DNA of 64,000 nucleotides from CBDCFV01 sp963664625 (GCA_963664625.1 OY761541.1:2852001-2916000); one strand, 5' to 3'. Shown: positions 17,977 through 27,794, numbered from the stretch's first letter. Numbers and translations: made by a program. The notes: a model not told the origin generated them from the sequence alone.

Positions 17977-17989
17977 GAATTAACCTCCG

Positions 17990-18796
17990 TTAAAAGGTAT
18001 ACAGTATGGTTCCTCGTATGACCGTGACTGCTTTTCCGAGAATATCGACCCTGTCACCCTTGGCCCGCACTTTCACAAATCCGCCCCGTGCCGAGGCTTG
18101 GTAACCGTCCAACTCTGCCTTGCCCAGTTTCCCTGACCAGAAGGGAGCGAGGCTGCAATGGGCCACCCCTGTCACCGGGTCTTCGTTGATGCCGATTTCC
18201 GGGTGGAAATACCGTGAAATAAAGTCCACCAACGGAGAGGTGCTTTTCGCTGTCGCCACTATACCGCCGAAGCACCCTTGCCGCATCAACTCGAAGTTGG
18301 GGTGCAGCGACCTGACTGCGTCGTCCGACTCAAGCTCCGCCAGAAACCCGCCCGCTTCAATCCGGTACACGTCTTTCGGAACCGTTCCCAGCGCCTCATC
18401 GAGACCCTCGGGCCTTTCCGTCGACGTCACCGGTCGGGTTGGAAAGTCCAGGCAGACCCAACTATCCTCGTTGCTTGCCCGCAGGGCTCCCGCCTTGGAG
18501 TGAAAGACAATTGCGTCATCCCCGCCAACCAGCCCCTGTTCCCAGAGTATGTGGGCCGACGACAGGGTGGCGTGCCCGCAGATGGGCACTTCAGTTTGCG
18601 GAGTGAAGTAGCGAATGTCGTACCCCTCGTCCGCCTTGACCAGGAAGGCCGTTTCTGACACGTTCATCTCCCGGGCCACGTGCTGCATCCAAGAGTCTAT
18701 GGCAGGCTCTTCCAGGATGCAGACGCCGGCCGGGTTGCCTTGGTACGGCTGGTCGGTGAACGCGTCTACTTGGAATATTTCCGTTTCTCGCCTCAT
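17990..18796 (-). CDS. PhzF-family isomerase/epimerase-like protein
   Basis: A 268-residue PhzF-fold protein. Family motifs are 'FQVDAFTDQPYQGNPAGVC' at the N-terminus, 'MNVSETAFL' with the catalytic Glu near residue 48, and 'PQTEVPICGHATL' near residue 70. A second diaminopimelate-epimerase-like half begins near residue 130, with 'EDPVTGVAHCSLAPFW' near 215. PhzF isomerises an anthranilate-derived intermediate in phenazine synthesis, but most homologues outside phenazine clusters have unknown substrates, and no other phz gene is here. It probably leads the operon with the two genes downstream; a strong bidirectional terminator lies 70 bases upstream. Confidence 0.92.
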   Translation of the reverse strand: MRRETEIFQVDAFTDQPYQGNPAGVCILEEPAIDSWMQHVAREMNVSETAFLVKADEGYDIRYFTPQTEVPICGHATLSSAHILWEQGLVGGDDAIVFHSKAGALRASNEDSWVCLDFPTRPVTSTERPEGLDEALGTVPKDVYRIEAGGFLAELESDDAVRSLHPNFELMRQGCFGGIVATAKSTSPLVDFISRYFHPEIGINEDPVTGVAHCSLAPFWSGKLGKAELDGYQASARGGFVKVRAKGDRVDILGKAVTVIRGTILYTF

Positions 18797-18865
18797 GTCA
18801 GCCTCGATCTTCAGGAAGGGGCGGGTCGGTCAGGTTATGCCAGGCGATTTGGGCTTCGCGCAAAA

Positions 18866-18895
18866 TTGGGGCCGCCCAGTAGAGGGCGGCCCCAA
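18866..18895. terminator. Strong hairpin terminator, probably bidirectional
   Basis: A 12-bp perfect stem, TTGGGGCCGCCC against GGGCGGCCCCAA, closes a six-base loop. T tracts follow on both strands (AATTTT on minus, CGTTTTC on plus). It ends the minus-strand HMG-CoA-lyase-like gene and separates it from PhzF. Confidence 0.85.
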
Positions 18896-18933
18896 CGTTT
18901 TCAGTCCAATTCGGCGCTGCTACAGGGGCCCGG

Positions 18934-20118
18934 TTAGTCCTTTGCCGGGAACCAGTCCTCTTTCCAAGGGAAGTCCCCGTCAGCCGAGTCGAACGCCGGC
19001 AGTCCCTGATCAACCCGGTCCCGGTAAGGGCTGGTGACCGGCTCCCGGTAGGGATAGATGCCACCTTCGTAGGCGGAGGGGCCGTGCTTGAAGTGCTTGG
19101 CCTGCTCCAGGGTTTCCACGAAGGGCATGTTAATGTCGTACAGGTCTTCCACCTTCTTGGGCCGGGGACCGGCCTTGGAAACGTGACCGTACAATTCCCT
19201 TCCTACTATCCCCTCCAGCATCCAGACGCAGTCGATGAGCTTGTTGATGTCGACGCCGGTCTCGACGCCCATGTCCTCGAACATGTGCAACAGGTCTTCC
19301 GTCGGGGCCATTCCGGTTGCCCGTCCGTTGCCGCAGTAGGGGCAGCCACCCAAGCCGCCTATGGTCCCGTCCAGCTCCAGGGTGTCCTCGGGGCCAAGCA
19401 CCCGCACCGCAGCGTAAGCCGACGCGATGGCCATGTTGCGCCCGTTGTGCAGGTGGAGGCGGAAGTGGTCTATCTCCGGCCATTTGTCTTTGACCCTGAC
19501 TATGCTCTCTTCAACCTTGGCCGGGGTGCAGTGGCTCATGGGATCGCCCAGCGAGCAACTTTTCACCTGGATGCCGACCTCGTCCCACATGTTGTGCTCT
19601 TTTTCCAGCAGGGTCATAAGGCTGTCCACCGGGAACTCTCCCAGGAAGTTGGACCCCCAACTGGCGTTGCAGCCGATGCCGGCCTCGGTGATGTTCAACT
19701 CCTGCGCTTGGGCCAGTATTCCCGGCCACCGCTCCATTTCCTGCATCTGGGAGCGGTTGGTGTTGCGGCGGGCAAACACGTCGCACATGTGGCAGGTCAG
19801 CCGGGGGTACTTGTCGCGCTCTATGGTCAGGGGCGGCGAGTAGTTCCGCGCCCGCTCCACGCCGCGCGAGTTCAGCGCCAAGGCGGTGTAGGTCACGCCC
19901 TGCCTCGGCGTGAACTGGGTAACGATTTCGTCGATGCGTTCCATCTGGGGCGTCCACTTGGGACTGACAAATGAACCCACCACGATTTGTTGCAGGCCGG
20001 TCTCGGACAAAGCGTCGAGAAGAGCTACTTTGTCCTCCACCGAAATTTGCGCGTCTTCAATCTGCATACCCTCGCGCATGCCTTCTTCTTTGTACAGGAT
20101 CTTCGGGTAGCTGGGCAT
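18934..20118 (-). CDS. HMG-CoA-lyase-like / DRE-TIM metallolyase family protein
   Basis: A 394-residue TIM-barrel enzyme related to hydroxymethylglutaryl-CoA lyase and isopropylmalate/homocitrate synthases. The N-terminal 'EEGMREGMQ' corresponds to the DxxxRDG/E motif with Glu in place of the first Asp. 'FRLHLHNGRNMA' supplies the HxHN metal ligands, and 'GGLGGCPYCGNGRATG' near residue 265 matches the HMGCL glycine-rich loop with its active-site Cys. It should cleave or form a C-C bond next to a carboxylate, with a divalent metal. The C-terminal 80 residues extend beyond typical HMG-CoA lyases (about 300). AGGAGG six bases before ATG 20118 sets the start. Confidence 0.87.
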   Translation of the reverse strand: MPSYPKILYKEEGMREGMQIEDAQISVEDKVALLDALSETGLQQIVVGSFVSPKWTPQMERIDEIVTQFTPRQGVTYTALALNSRGVERARNYSPPLTIERDKYPRLTCHMCDVFARRNTNRSQMQEMERWPGILAQAQELNITEAGIGCNASWGSNFLGEFPVDSLMTLLEKEHNMWDEVGIQVKSCSLGDPMSHCTPAKVEESIVRVKDKWPEIDHFRLHLHNGRNMAIASAYAAVRVLGPEDTLELDGTIGGLGGCPYCGNGRATGMAPTEDLLHMFEDMGVETGVDINKLIDCVWMLEGIVGRELYGHVSKAGPRPKKVEDLYDINMPFVETLEQAKHFKHGPSAYEGGIYPYREPVTSPYRDRVDQGLPAFDSADGDFPWKEDWFPAKD

Positions 20119-20268
20119 GGGGTCCTCCTGTCCCAAGTTGGATTGGACACGATGAAGTCTGAACGTTCAGCACGCCAGAGAGACTCGGCTGAACGGGCGC
20201 CTGTTGGCTGGATTGTATTGCTCCCCTTGAACGGCTGTCAAGGAATCGCGGGGGCGCAGCAGGGTCTT

Positions 20269-20384
20269 TTATTGACGCGTGAGCAAACATCTAAACATCC
20301 CTTCCGTCATTCCCGCGAAGGCGGGAATCCATCAGGTAAAGATGAATGCAATCCGGGTTTAGCTGATAATTCACACATCAGTAA
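20269..20384. repeat. Left copy of the palindromic repeat flanking the ISAs1 element
   Basis: Starts TTATTGACGCGTGAGCAAAC and ends with the inverted form, ATTCACACATCAGTAA. It contains the hairpin ATTCCCGC-GAAG-GCGGGAAT at 20309-20328. A second copy in the same orientation is at 21600-21775; both share AAACATCTAAAC after the left end. The last seven bases overlap the IS end and the transposase stop codon. Confidence 0.75.
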
Positions 20385-21540
20385 TTGTCTGGTGATAAGC
20401 CGATGAGGGTCAGGGTCTCCCAAGGTTTCCAGCCGTAGCGGCGCAGGGCCGCCGCTATGTTCTTCACTCCAGTCAACCGCAACACCCCCATCACCAAGTT
20501 TCGTAACGCCGACAGCAGTTGCGGCGCCGATCCGGTACGCACCTGGCTTTGGTCTTCGCCAAAGACCACGTCCCTTACCCAGTGCACCTGGTTCTCAATC
20601 CCCCAATGTCCCCGCCATGTCTCCAGCAACCGGGCAGCATCCGCCCGCTCCGGGGGCAGGCTGGTGATGGCGTAGGCAAGCTCCACTGTCTCATTGCCTT
20701 TTCGCCTCCTTGTCCGTTCCACACAGCATACCCCCGTTTCCACGAGGGCAGGCTCTGGCTCAGACCAGGCCAATCCAAGTACTCGTTCAAGGCCGTTGAG
20801 ATCCACAATCGCCGTCGTTCCTGCCGGTCTCCGCGCCGGCCCTCCCGGACCACCTCATCAAAACGCTCTCCCCACGGCGGCTGCTCAAACAGCAGGCTCA
20901 CTGCCTCTTTCACCCAAGGCTGGTTGTCCTTCACCACCCAGAAATAGTCTCCGCCCATCTCCACCACCCTCCAGATCAACTCCCGCTGGGCGTAAAGCGC
21001 GTCCCCCGTAACCACCTTGCCACGCAGGTCCAACTGGGCCAGCAAGCTGGAGGCCGCCCCCGGTTCACTCTCCTTGCGCTGACCCCTTACCCCCTTTTGT
21101 CTCACCACCAAGCCACTCTCCCGAGCATATGCCGCCACCAACCCCACTCCAGGCAATTCCTCCCCGTGAATCCCGCGCAAGGCCTTACCGTCTATGGCGA
21201 TGGTGCCCTCTCCTTCTCCCATGGACTCTTGGGCCCAGCGGCTGAGAGCCGACTCGAAAGCCTCCACGTCCAACCGGCGGAATAGGTGGTGCAGCGTCGC
21301 TACGCATGGGGTCTGTTCCCGGCTGAACCCCAGCGACTGGGCCAACTGGGGATGTTCCCGTCCCCACTGGGCAATGGCGTACAGGCTCCTGGCTCCTCCC
21401 AGCATCGCGCACACCGACAGTGCCAGAATCGCTGGCAAAGGATGCCGAACGCCACGGGGCTTCCTGGGATCTTCTATCCGCTTCAGGGCTTCCAGCAATC
21501 CGGGACCCCATTCCCCAACCCTCTCTTCCCACACAACCAT
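20378..21540 (-). pseudogene. ISAs1-family transposase, frameshifted
   Basis: The first 255 or so residues read from ATG 21540 in one frame: 'RIEDPRKPRGVRHPLPAILA' start region, 'TIAIDGKALRG' with the first catalytic Asp, and 'VVTGDALYAQ' with the second. Near 20750-20775, just after 'YLDWPGL', the family sequence continues in the -1 frame: 'ITSLPPERADAARLLE', then 'RGHWGIENQVHWVRDVVFGED' with the catalytic Glu, ending 'LIGLSPDNY' at 20378. The upstream frame runs on as nonsense. The third catalytic residue is therefore lost from the main product. ISAs1 elements are not known for programmed frameshifting, so decay or a sequencing error is likeliest. Confidence 0.88.
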
Positions 21541-21606
21541 CCTCCACTTTCTCTAACTCTCCCCTTTTCATCCAGTACCCTACCCCGTATTTCCGACAAT
21601 TACTGA
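20378..21606 (-). mobile_element. ISAs1-family insertion sequence, about 1.23 kb, inactive
   Basis: Ends are inverted repeats: TCAGTAATTGTC on the left and GACAATTACTGA on the right, extending outward as a looser match through GTGAAT. The single transposase gene is frameshifted. Two copies of a related palindromic repeat abut the element on either side, so its exact boundaries are ambiguous by about 15 bases. Confidence 0.8.
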
Positions 21607-21775
21607 CACGTGAATAAACATCTAAACGTCTCCCTCGGTCATTGCCATGAAAATAGGCCATTTTCATGTTCATACGTGGCCCTAAGGGCCATGCGCAATT
21701 CCCGCGAAGGCGGGAATCCAGTGGGGCAAGAGAGAGAAGCGGGCTTTATTTAGCGAATAATTCACGCATCAATAA
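21600..21775. repeat. Right copy of the palindromic repeat flanking the ISAs1 element
   Basis: Begins TTACTGACACGTGAATAAAC and ends ATTCACGCATCAATAA, the same layout as the copy at 20269. It carries the hairpin ATTCCCGC-GAAG-GCGGGAAT at 21698-21717. About 60 extra bases inside include two more small palindromes, CATGAAAATAGGCC against GGCCATTTTCATG, and GGCCCTAAGGGCC. Confidence 0.75.
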
Positions 21776-21816
21776 AAGACTCTACGGGGGTTAAGACGTG
21801 CAGGCTGACTGAAACG

Positions 21817-22749
21817 CTATTGGCCGGATTGCAGGGAGCGCAACCGCTCGCGTAGCAAACGCACCTCGTCTTCTGCGGCTTGCCGCGCCTCCTCTGATGT
21901 CTGCAAGGACGCCTCAGCAGTTCGTCGCGCCTCTTCCGATGTCTGCAAGGATGCCTCGGCAGTTTGCCGCGCCTCTTCCGATGTCTGCAAGGATGCCTCG
22001 GCAGTTTGCCGCGCCTCCTCTGATGTATGCAAAGCCGTCTCGGCTGTCTGCAAGGATGCCTCGGCAGTTTGCCGCGCCGACGCTTCTTCAAGCCGGGCCG
22101 CCTCGCTCTCCCGGGGGGTGAGGAGCCATTGCCTGCTCACCGGGTCGTACAAGCGCAGTTCCAAGTCTGGCAGCACGCAGATGTCCAGTCCCAGAACGGC
22201 GCTGTGGCCTCGCAGGATGCCAGCGCCGTCTGTTTCCAGCGGCAACGGCCGGTACTCGCCGTCAATCAGCCGTTCGCCCGCCAAGGCTGGAGTAAAGCAC
22301 TCCCCCGTTGGGTCGAAGCGCCAGTATTCCGTTACTTCCATCCCGGCATAGATGTCGCGCTTTTCGGTTACATCCCTCCGCCAAGTGCTTTGAGACGCTA
22401 TCTCCATCACGAAGTCCGGGGCTTTGCCCTCACGCCAGACCAGCCAGGAATGACGGCGATGGTTGCCCGCGGCCCCGAACACTGCGAAAACGTCGGGCGC
22501 GACTCGCGTGGCGTTGTCGTTCATTCGGTAGTACATCAGCATGTCGCCGGCGACATAGACGTCGGTGCGGTTGATGAACCAATTGCGCAAGGCGGCGATT
22601 GTGTCGGTCAAGGGGACGTACTGGAAGTCGGTTTCCGCCATAGGTTCGCCGTCCGAGGAAGGGTATTCGATGCTCAGGTCGTCTTCCCCAGCCTCAATGA
22701 GTCCGCCCGATGCGGACTTGAGGGCCGCCGGGGTGCGTTTAGTAGTCAT
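21817..22749 (-). CDS. Uma2-family (DUF820) nuclease-like protein with C-terminal repeat coil
   Basis: A 310-residue protein. Residues 45-205 are a Uma2/DUF820 domain of the PD-(D/E)XK fold: 'RVAPDVFAVFG' gives the Asp and 'PDFVMEIASQST' the Glu-x-x-Ser form usual in Uma2. The C-terminal 95 residues are a coiled coil built from near-identical 14-residue units (TAEASLQTSEEARQ), four to five copies. Uma2 proteins are abundant in Cyanobacteria and Chloroflexota; their function is unsettled. The coil repeats correspond to 42-bp DNA repeats. The gene sits just beyond the ISAs1/palindrome segment. Confidence 0.9.
   Translation of the reverse strand: MTTKRTPAALKSASGGLIEAGEDDLSIEYPSSDGEPMAETDFQYVPLTDTIAALRNWFINRTDVYVAGDMLMYYRMNDNATRVAPDVFAVFGAAGNHRRHSWLVWREGKAPDFVMEIASQSTWRRDVTEKRDIYAGMEVTEYWRFDPTGECFTPALAGERLIDGEYRPLPLETDGAGILRGHSAVLGLDICVLPDLELRLYDPVSRQWLLTPRESEAARLEEASARQTAEASLQTAETALHTSEEARQTAEASLQTSEEARQTAEASLQTSEEARRTAEASLQTSEEARQAAEDEVRLLRERLRSLQSGQ
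21886..22082 (-). repeat. 42-bp in-frame repeats in the Uma2 gene
   Basis: Four to five tandem 42-base units with few differences, each encoding 14 coiled-coil residues. They keep frame throughout and resemble in style the minisatellites at 12709-12870 and 53641-53890, though the sequences differ. Confidence 0.85.
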
Positions 22750-22855
22750 ACGCGCCGCTCTCCGGGTGAGAGATTAGAGTGAGTCGAGTATAGATTAGCA
22801 CAAGTGGAACGGGGTGAGTTGTATGGATGCCGAATTTATGAGTCAATCCACTACC

Positions 22856-22885
22856 TTGACCCTTCCAACCCGCCCAGCCTACAAT
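22856..22885 (+). promoter_or_regulatory. Probable ffh promoter
   Basis: TTGACC (22856-22861) and TACAAT (22880-22885) are separated by 18 bases. Predicted transcription starts about 40 bases before the GTG start codon of ffh. Confidence 0.6.
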
Positions 22886-22931
22886 CGCCTACAAAGACAG
22901 CCATTGGACATTGCAATAAGGACGTTGAATC

Positions 22932-24266
<1,335 letters not shown>

Positions 24267-24291
24267 GCGGGCTGGCCATTCGCCGTGACAT

Positions 24292-24603
24292 TCAGCCTGG
24301 CCCAGCTAGGAGCGAACGCAAGGCCTCACGTTCCCGTCCTGCCCGCGGCAAGATGTTGCGGTGTCTACGATCCTGAAGCTTCACGTCCTGGCCGGGCAGA
24401 TTACGCCAGAGGGTAACGTCTACCTCCAATTTGCAAGCGGTGTTCAGGGTAAAGTAGGCCAATCCGGCGGCGGTAGCATTCAGGTATATTCCACGAATAC
24501 ATGCTCCGTCGGCCCATCTCAGTGTCCGGCTCCTGTTACCGGGGCGAATGGGAGCTTCGACTCCCAACTCTTCAAGAAGCTGAGCACAATCCTGATAATC
24601 CAT
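24292..24603 (-). CDS. Small hypothetical protein
   Basis: A possible 103-residue basic protein with no recognised domain. It contains 'RWADGACIRGIYLNATAAGL' mid-protein. It is the only sensible frame in the 370 bases between ffh and the AlkA gene and is on the AlkA strand, 31 bases downstream of AlkA. The initiation region has no clear ribosome-binding site, so the coding call is moderate. Confidence 0.45.
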   Translation of the reverse strand: MDYQDCAQLLEELGVEAPIRPGNRSRTLRWADGACIRGIYLNATAAGLAYFTLNTACKLEVDVTLWRNLPGQDVKLQDRRHRNILPRAGREREALRSLLAGPG

Positions 24604-24634
24604 GCTTCTACACGACCACCTTCGACTGGAGCAC

Positions 24635-25552
24635 TTAGGCCGCTCCCGTTCTCATGGACGTGAACATGTACACCGTGGCGTAGGTGCGCCACGGCGACCA
24701 GCGGGCGGCGAACTCCTCCACTTGGCGGTCGTTTACCTCTTCGCCGTTGAAGTATAGCCGCGAGACCACCCGGCGCAGGGCCAGGTCGCCCAGCGGCAGG
24801 GCGTCGGGCCGTCCCAGCGCCCGTATCAGCAGCCATTGGGCTGTCCATGTTCCCACCCCGCGGAGGGCGACCGTATGTTTGACCACCTCTTCATCACTCA
24901 GCCTGTGAAGGCCCTCCATTCCCGTGGGGTCTTCCAGGGCGGCGCAGGCAATACCGTGCACGTACTCGGCCTTGCGCTGGCTGAGCTTCAGTTGGCGCAG
25001 GTCGTCGACCGACTGGGCGGCGAGGGTCTCGGGCCGGGGAAAGGCGTAGTAAGTCTCCCTGTCAACGGTCAACCGGGGCCCGTGGGTCTCGATGAACAGG
25101 CCGCGAATGACGCGGGCGACGTGGGTGGAGATTTGCTGACCCATGATGGCCAAGACCAACGCCTCGAATACTGACGATGTATGGGGAAGGTGCAGCCCGG
25201 TGAACCTCTCGATCATTCCCGCCAGGACCGCGTCTTTGCCGGCCATGTCGTAAAAGGGCGCCAAGTCCTGGCCGGTGCCCAACAGCCAAGCCACCCGCTC
25301 CGACGCTTGGCCCACAACCTCCGGGGTTAGGCCGTCGCCCTGCAATTCCACCTCCAACCGGGGACTGTCGATGTCCCCCGACGAAGACACCGATGCCAAC
25401 ACCAGCGCACCGTCCAAGTCCAGCAGGCGACGGTACACCCCGTCGGTCAGGGAGTCGGTGCCGTAGCGGCCTTGGAAGTAGGTGTGATAGCCCGCCGTCA
25501 ACTCGAAGTCGAATGGCGGGACCGGCTCTATGGTCGTATACGCCTTTTCCAT
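24635..25552 (-). CDS. AlkA-like DNA-3-methyladenine glycosylase (HhH-GPD)
   Basis: About 305 residues. The N-terminal 100 residues resemble the AlkA beta domain ('FELTAGYHTYFQGRYG'). The HhH-GPD domain starts near 'FEALVLAIMGQQISTHVA', with the helix-hairpin-helix 'LRGVGTWTAQWLLIRALGR' and the catalytic Asp in 'LPLGDLALRR'. No iron-sulfur cysteines follow, as expected for AlkA. It removes alkylated bases from DNA. An in-frame TTG at 25564 would overlap the stop codon of thpR; ATG 25552 gives a short gap. It forms a minus-strand run with thpR, mug and an amidohydrolase. Confidence 0.92.
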   Translation of the reverse strand: MEKAYTTIEPVPPFDFELTAGYHTYFQGRYGTDSLTDGVYRRLLDLDGALVLASVSSSGDIDSPRLEVELQGDGLTPEVVGQASERVAWLLGTGQDLAPFYDMAGKDAVLAGMIERFTGLHLPHTSSVFEALVLAIMGQQISTHVARVIRGLFIETHGPRLTVDRETYYAFPRPETLAAQSVDDLRQLKLSQRKAEYVHGIACAALEDPTGMEGLHRLSDEEVVKHTVALRGVGTWTAQWLLIRALGRPDALPLGDLALRRVVSRLYFNGEEVNDRQVEEFAARWSPWRTYATVYMFTSMRTGAA

Positions 25553-25560
25553 TCCAGTAC

Positions 25561-26166
25561 TCAACCCGGCACGCCGTTCGACAACGGGGCGAATCCCAGG
25601 GAGTCATAGATGGCCCCTTGGGGTGTCAACGTGCTCTGTACCAAGTGCATCGAGTCCACCGTCCACGATTCCACTGGCCCCAGACCGGTTGCCGACATGA
25701 CTTGGCCGATTCGCTGCTTGGCTGGTTTCCCGACGTTGGCCCGCACCCGTCCAATGGTCAAATGGGGATTGAAGCGCCGCTTTTCCCGGCGGAACCCCAA
25801 CGCCAGCATCGCCTGCTCCACCTCTTCCTGCAATCCGGCCAGGGCCTCCATGTCGCCGTTGACGCCCGACCACAAGACCCTGGGCTGGCGCTCGTTGGGG
25901 AACACCCCCAAGGAAGACAACCGCAAGTCAAAGGGAGCAGCTTGCCTGCCAACGTCTCCCATGGCTTCCAGCACCGGCTCTTTCCAGCCGGCGTTGATGT
26001 TGCCGAAGAACTTCAGCGTCAGGTGGATTCCTTGGGGGTTAACCCACTTGACGCCCGTCGGTACTTTCGCTTGAAGCTGGTCCATGGCCCCGGACAAGAC
26101 TGCACGGCTCTCGTTGGGTATGAGCAACGCGACGAAAACGCGGATGTCCCGGCTTCGTTCTAACAT
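25561..26166 (-). CDS. thpR: RNA 2',3'-cyclic phosphodiesterase (2'-5' RNA ligase family)
   Basis: A 201-residue 2H phosphoesterase. The two HxT motifs that define the family are present: 'IHLTLKFFG' near residue 45 and 'PHLTIGRVR' near residue 130. 'RVFVALLIP' at the N-terminus is typical of ThpR. The enzyme opens 2',3'-cyclic phosphates, and in vitro ligates tRNA halves. ATG 26166 overlaps the end of mug by seven bases, which suggests translational coupling. The frame is open much further upstream, but only as antisense-like sequence within mug. Confidence 0.93.
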   Translation of the reverse strand: MLERSRDIRVFVALLIPNESRAVLSGAMDQLQAKVPTGVKWVNPQGIHLTLKFFGNINAGWKEPVLEAMGDVGRQAAPFDLRLSSLGVFPNERQPRVLWSGVNGDMEALAGLQEEVEQAMLALGFRREKRRFNPHLTIGRVRANVGKPAKQRIGQVMSATGLGPVESWTVDSMHLVQSTLTPQGAIYDSLGFAPLSNGVPG

Positions 26167-26702
26167 CCCGTCACCTCGTCCCGCAGTTGCCCCAGCTTCC
26201 GGTACCAGTCGGCCAAGTCTTCCAATGAGTACACGGCGTTGGCGGGACTGGGATTGGGCGTAACGAAGACCTTGGTCTCGCCGATGCTGCGGGGCTGCAA
26301 GCCCAACTCGGACTTTTCCCTGATGCCCAACGCATAGCGAAGGTAGGCGTTGTACGCCGTAACGCCGTGAAAACATGCTATGCGCGGCTGAAACTCCAGC
26401 AGCTTGCTTTCCAGCACCGGCGCCCACCGGGCGAAGTCGGCCGCTCTCAGCCCCGACCCTTGGGCGGTGGGACGCTTTACCACGTCGGTAAACCCGATGC
26501 CGTCCTCCAGGAGGCTTGCGTCGGACTCCGGGGAAAGCTCCCGGGACACCAACCCGGAGCGGTTCAGCGCGGGCCAGAACCTGTTGCGCGGGTTGGCGAA
26601 ATAGCGGCCTGCCCTGATGGAAGGCAGGGAGGGATTGAGGCCGACGAATACAATGTCCAACCCCGGCCGCAGGTAGTCCGGCAAGGTCTCGAACTCTTCC
26701 AT
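26160..26702 (-). CDS. mug: Mug/TDG-type mismatch-specific uracil/thymine DNA glycosylase
   Basis: A 180-residue uracil-DNA-glycosylase-superfamily protein. 'IVFVGLNPS' corresponds to the catalytic motif 1 (GINPG in Mug) with Asn, and 'VFVTPNPSPANA' to motif 2 (NPSGLN). 'GRYFANPRNRFWPALN' near residue 32 is a family hallmark. It removes uracil or thymine from G mismatches. ATG 26702 overlaps the stop of the upstream amidohydrolase by one base (TGATG). Together with alkA and thpR this makes a compact nucleic-acid repair cluster. Confidence 0.93.
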   Translation of the reverse strand: MEEFETLPDYLRPGLDIVFVGLNPSLPSIRAGRYFANPRNRFWPALNRSGLVSRELSPESDASLLEDGIGFTDVVKRPTAQGSGLRAADFARWAPVLESKLLEFQPRIACFHGVTAYNAYLRYALGIREKSELGLQPRSIGETKVFVTPNPSPANAVYSLEDLADWYRKLGQLRDEVTGC

Positions 26703-27556
26703 CAATCGTCCTGTTCTTCGACACCGAATAATCGCGCGGCGTTGGCGCCCAGAATCAGGCCCTGGTCGCCGGCTTCCAGTCCCGACGCCTCCACTTGGGA
26801 CAGCAAACGGCGCGGGCGTATGAGCGGGTAGTCGGTGGCGAAAAGTATCTTGTCCGCACCCACCAACCGGGCCGCCACGCCGAATATGTCCTGATTGTAC
26901 AGAAACGGAGAGGCCGCCGTGTCGAAGTAAACGTTCCGCAACGCTCGGCCCACCTCGGGCATCAGGGCGTAAAAGGGAAGGCCGCCGCCCCAGTGGGCGC
27001 AAATGATGACGTTCTCCGGGAAGTTCTCAATGAACCGGCACAATTTGTCCGGCGTGGTGTGCCCCTTCCCGGGGTACAAGTGTCCCACCGGCTCGGAAGA
27101 ATGGACCAGCACCGGCATTCCCAGCCGTACCGCAGCCTCCATGAAGGGGGCCATGCGCGGCCCGTTGGTGATGTCCAGCCCTTGGGTATCGGGATGGATT
27201 TCACCGACCCCTTTCAGTCCCGCCGCAGCGCACCGTTCCACCTCGTCCACGGCGGCGTCGCCCCAGAAAGGGTTGACGGAGCAGAACCCTGCCAGCCGGT
27301 CCGGGAACCGTTGCACCGACTCGGCGATATAGTCGTTGGACTCCTCGGCCAGCCCCACATCGTTCCAGCCTATCCCCACCACGATGGAACGGTCCACACC
27401 GTCCCCGTCCATGCTTTCCAGGAGGGCCTCGGCGGTTGCCAGCGCCGCCCTGGGGTTGGAAAAAAGATCGGCGAAGGTGGCGTCGCGGCGCGCCAGTTCG
27501 TCTCGCCGCCGCTGGAAGCTTGCCGGGAAAATATGACAGTGGCTGTCAATCACCAT
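26702..27556 (-). CDS. Amidohydrolase-2 family metal-dependent hydrolase
   Basis: A 284-residue amidohydrolase_2 protein related to ACMSD/gamma-resorcylate decarboxylases. 'DSHCHIFP' at the N-terminus gives the first metal ligands, 'PVLVHSSEPVGH' near residue 155 and 'VIICAHWGGGLPFY' near 190 give further His ligands, and 'ILFATDYPL' near 240 the catalytic Asp. It should hydrolyse or decarboxylate a small carboxylate. It leads the mug-thpR-alkA run. Its first 27 codons and about 45 bases of upstream sequence are duplicated at 28293-28418. Confidence 0.92.
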   Translation of the reverse strand: MVIDSHCHIFPASFQRRRDELARRDATFADLFSNPRAALATAEALLESMDGDGVDRSIVVGIGWNDVGLAEESNDYIAESVQRFPDRLAGFCSVNPFWGDAAVDEVERCAAAGLKGVGEIHPDTQGLDITNGPRMAPFMEAAVRLGMPVLVHSSEPVGHLYPGKGHTTPDKLCRFIENFPENVIICAHWGGGLPFYALMPEVGRALRNVYFDTAASPFLYNQDIFGVAARLVGADKILFATDYPLIRPRRLLSQVEASGLEAGDQGLILGANAARLFGVEEQDD

Positions 27557-27603
27557 ATCGCGCCCGGCAATTATAGGTTCGGCGTGGCTCGTTTGCCAGC
27601 GGG
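27478..27603. repeat. 126-bp direct repeat, copy A
   Basis: Covers the 5' end of the amidohydrolase gene and its upstream region. Copy B at 28293-28418 has the same length and orientation with six mismatches (95% identity). Confidence 0.93.
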
Positions 27604-27714
27604 AAGGAACTCGACCTTATATTGTCCAAAAACCCCTATTTTATTCCCTCAAAAAATTTGCAAAAAACCAGTTTGATTTGCCCTCTGCCGATATAGTAAA
27701 GTGCAGTTCGTTAA

Positions 27715-27746
27715 GCCCCTCTTCGATTGGGAGAGGGGCCTTTTTT
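27715..27746 (+). terminator. Intrinsic-terminator hairpin in the leader of a small gene
   Basis: GCCCCTCT pairs with AGAGGGGC around a nine-base loop, followed by CTTTTTT. No plus-strand gene ends upstream. A TATAGT box at 27692-27697 lies just before it, so a transcript from there would meet the terminator after about 45 bases, before the gene at 27795. It could be an attenuator or the end of a tiny RNA. Confidence 0.7.
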
Positions 27747-27794
27747 CGTGCCTGTCGTTCCAACCAATTCATCTTAATCTTGAGGAGTGTGAAC

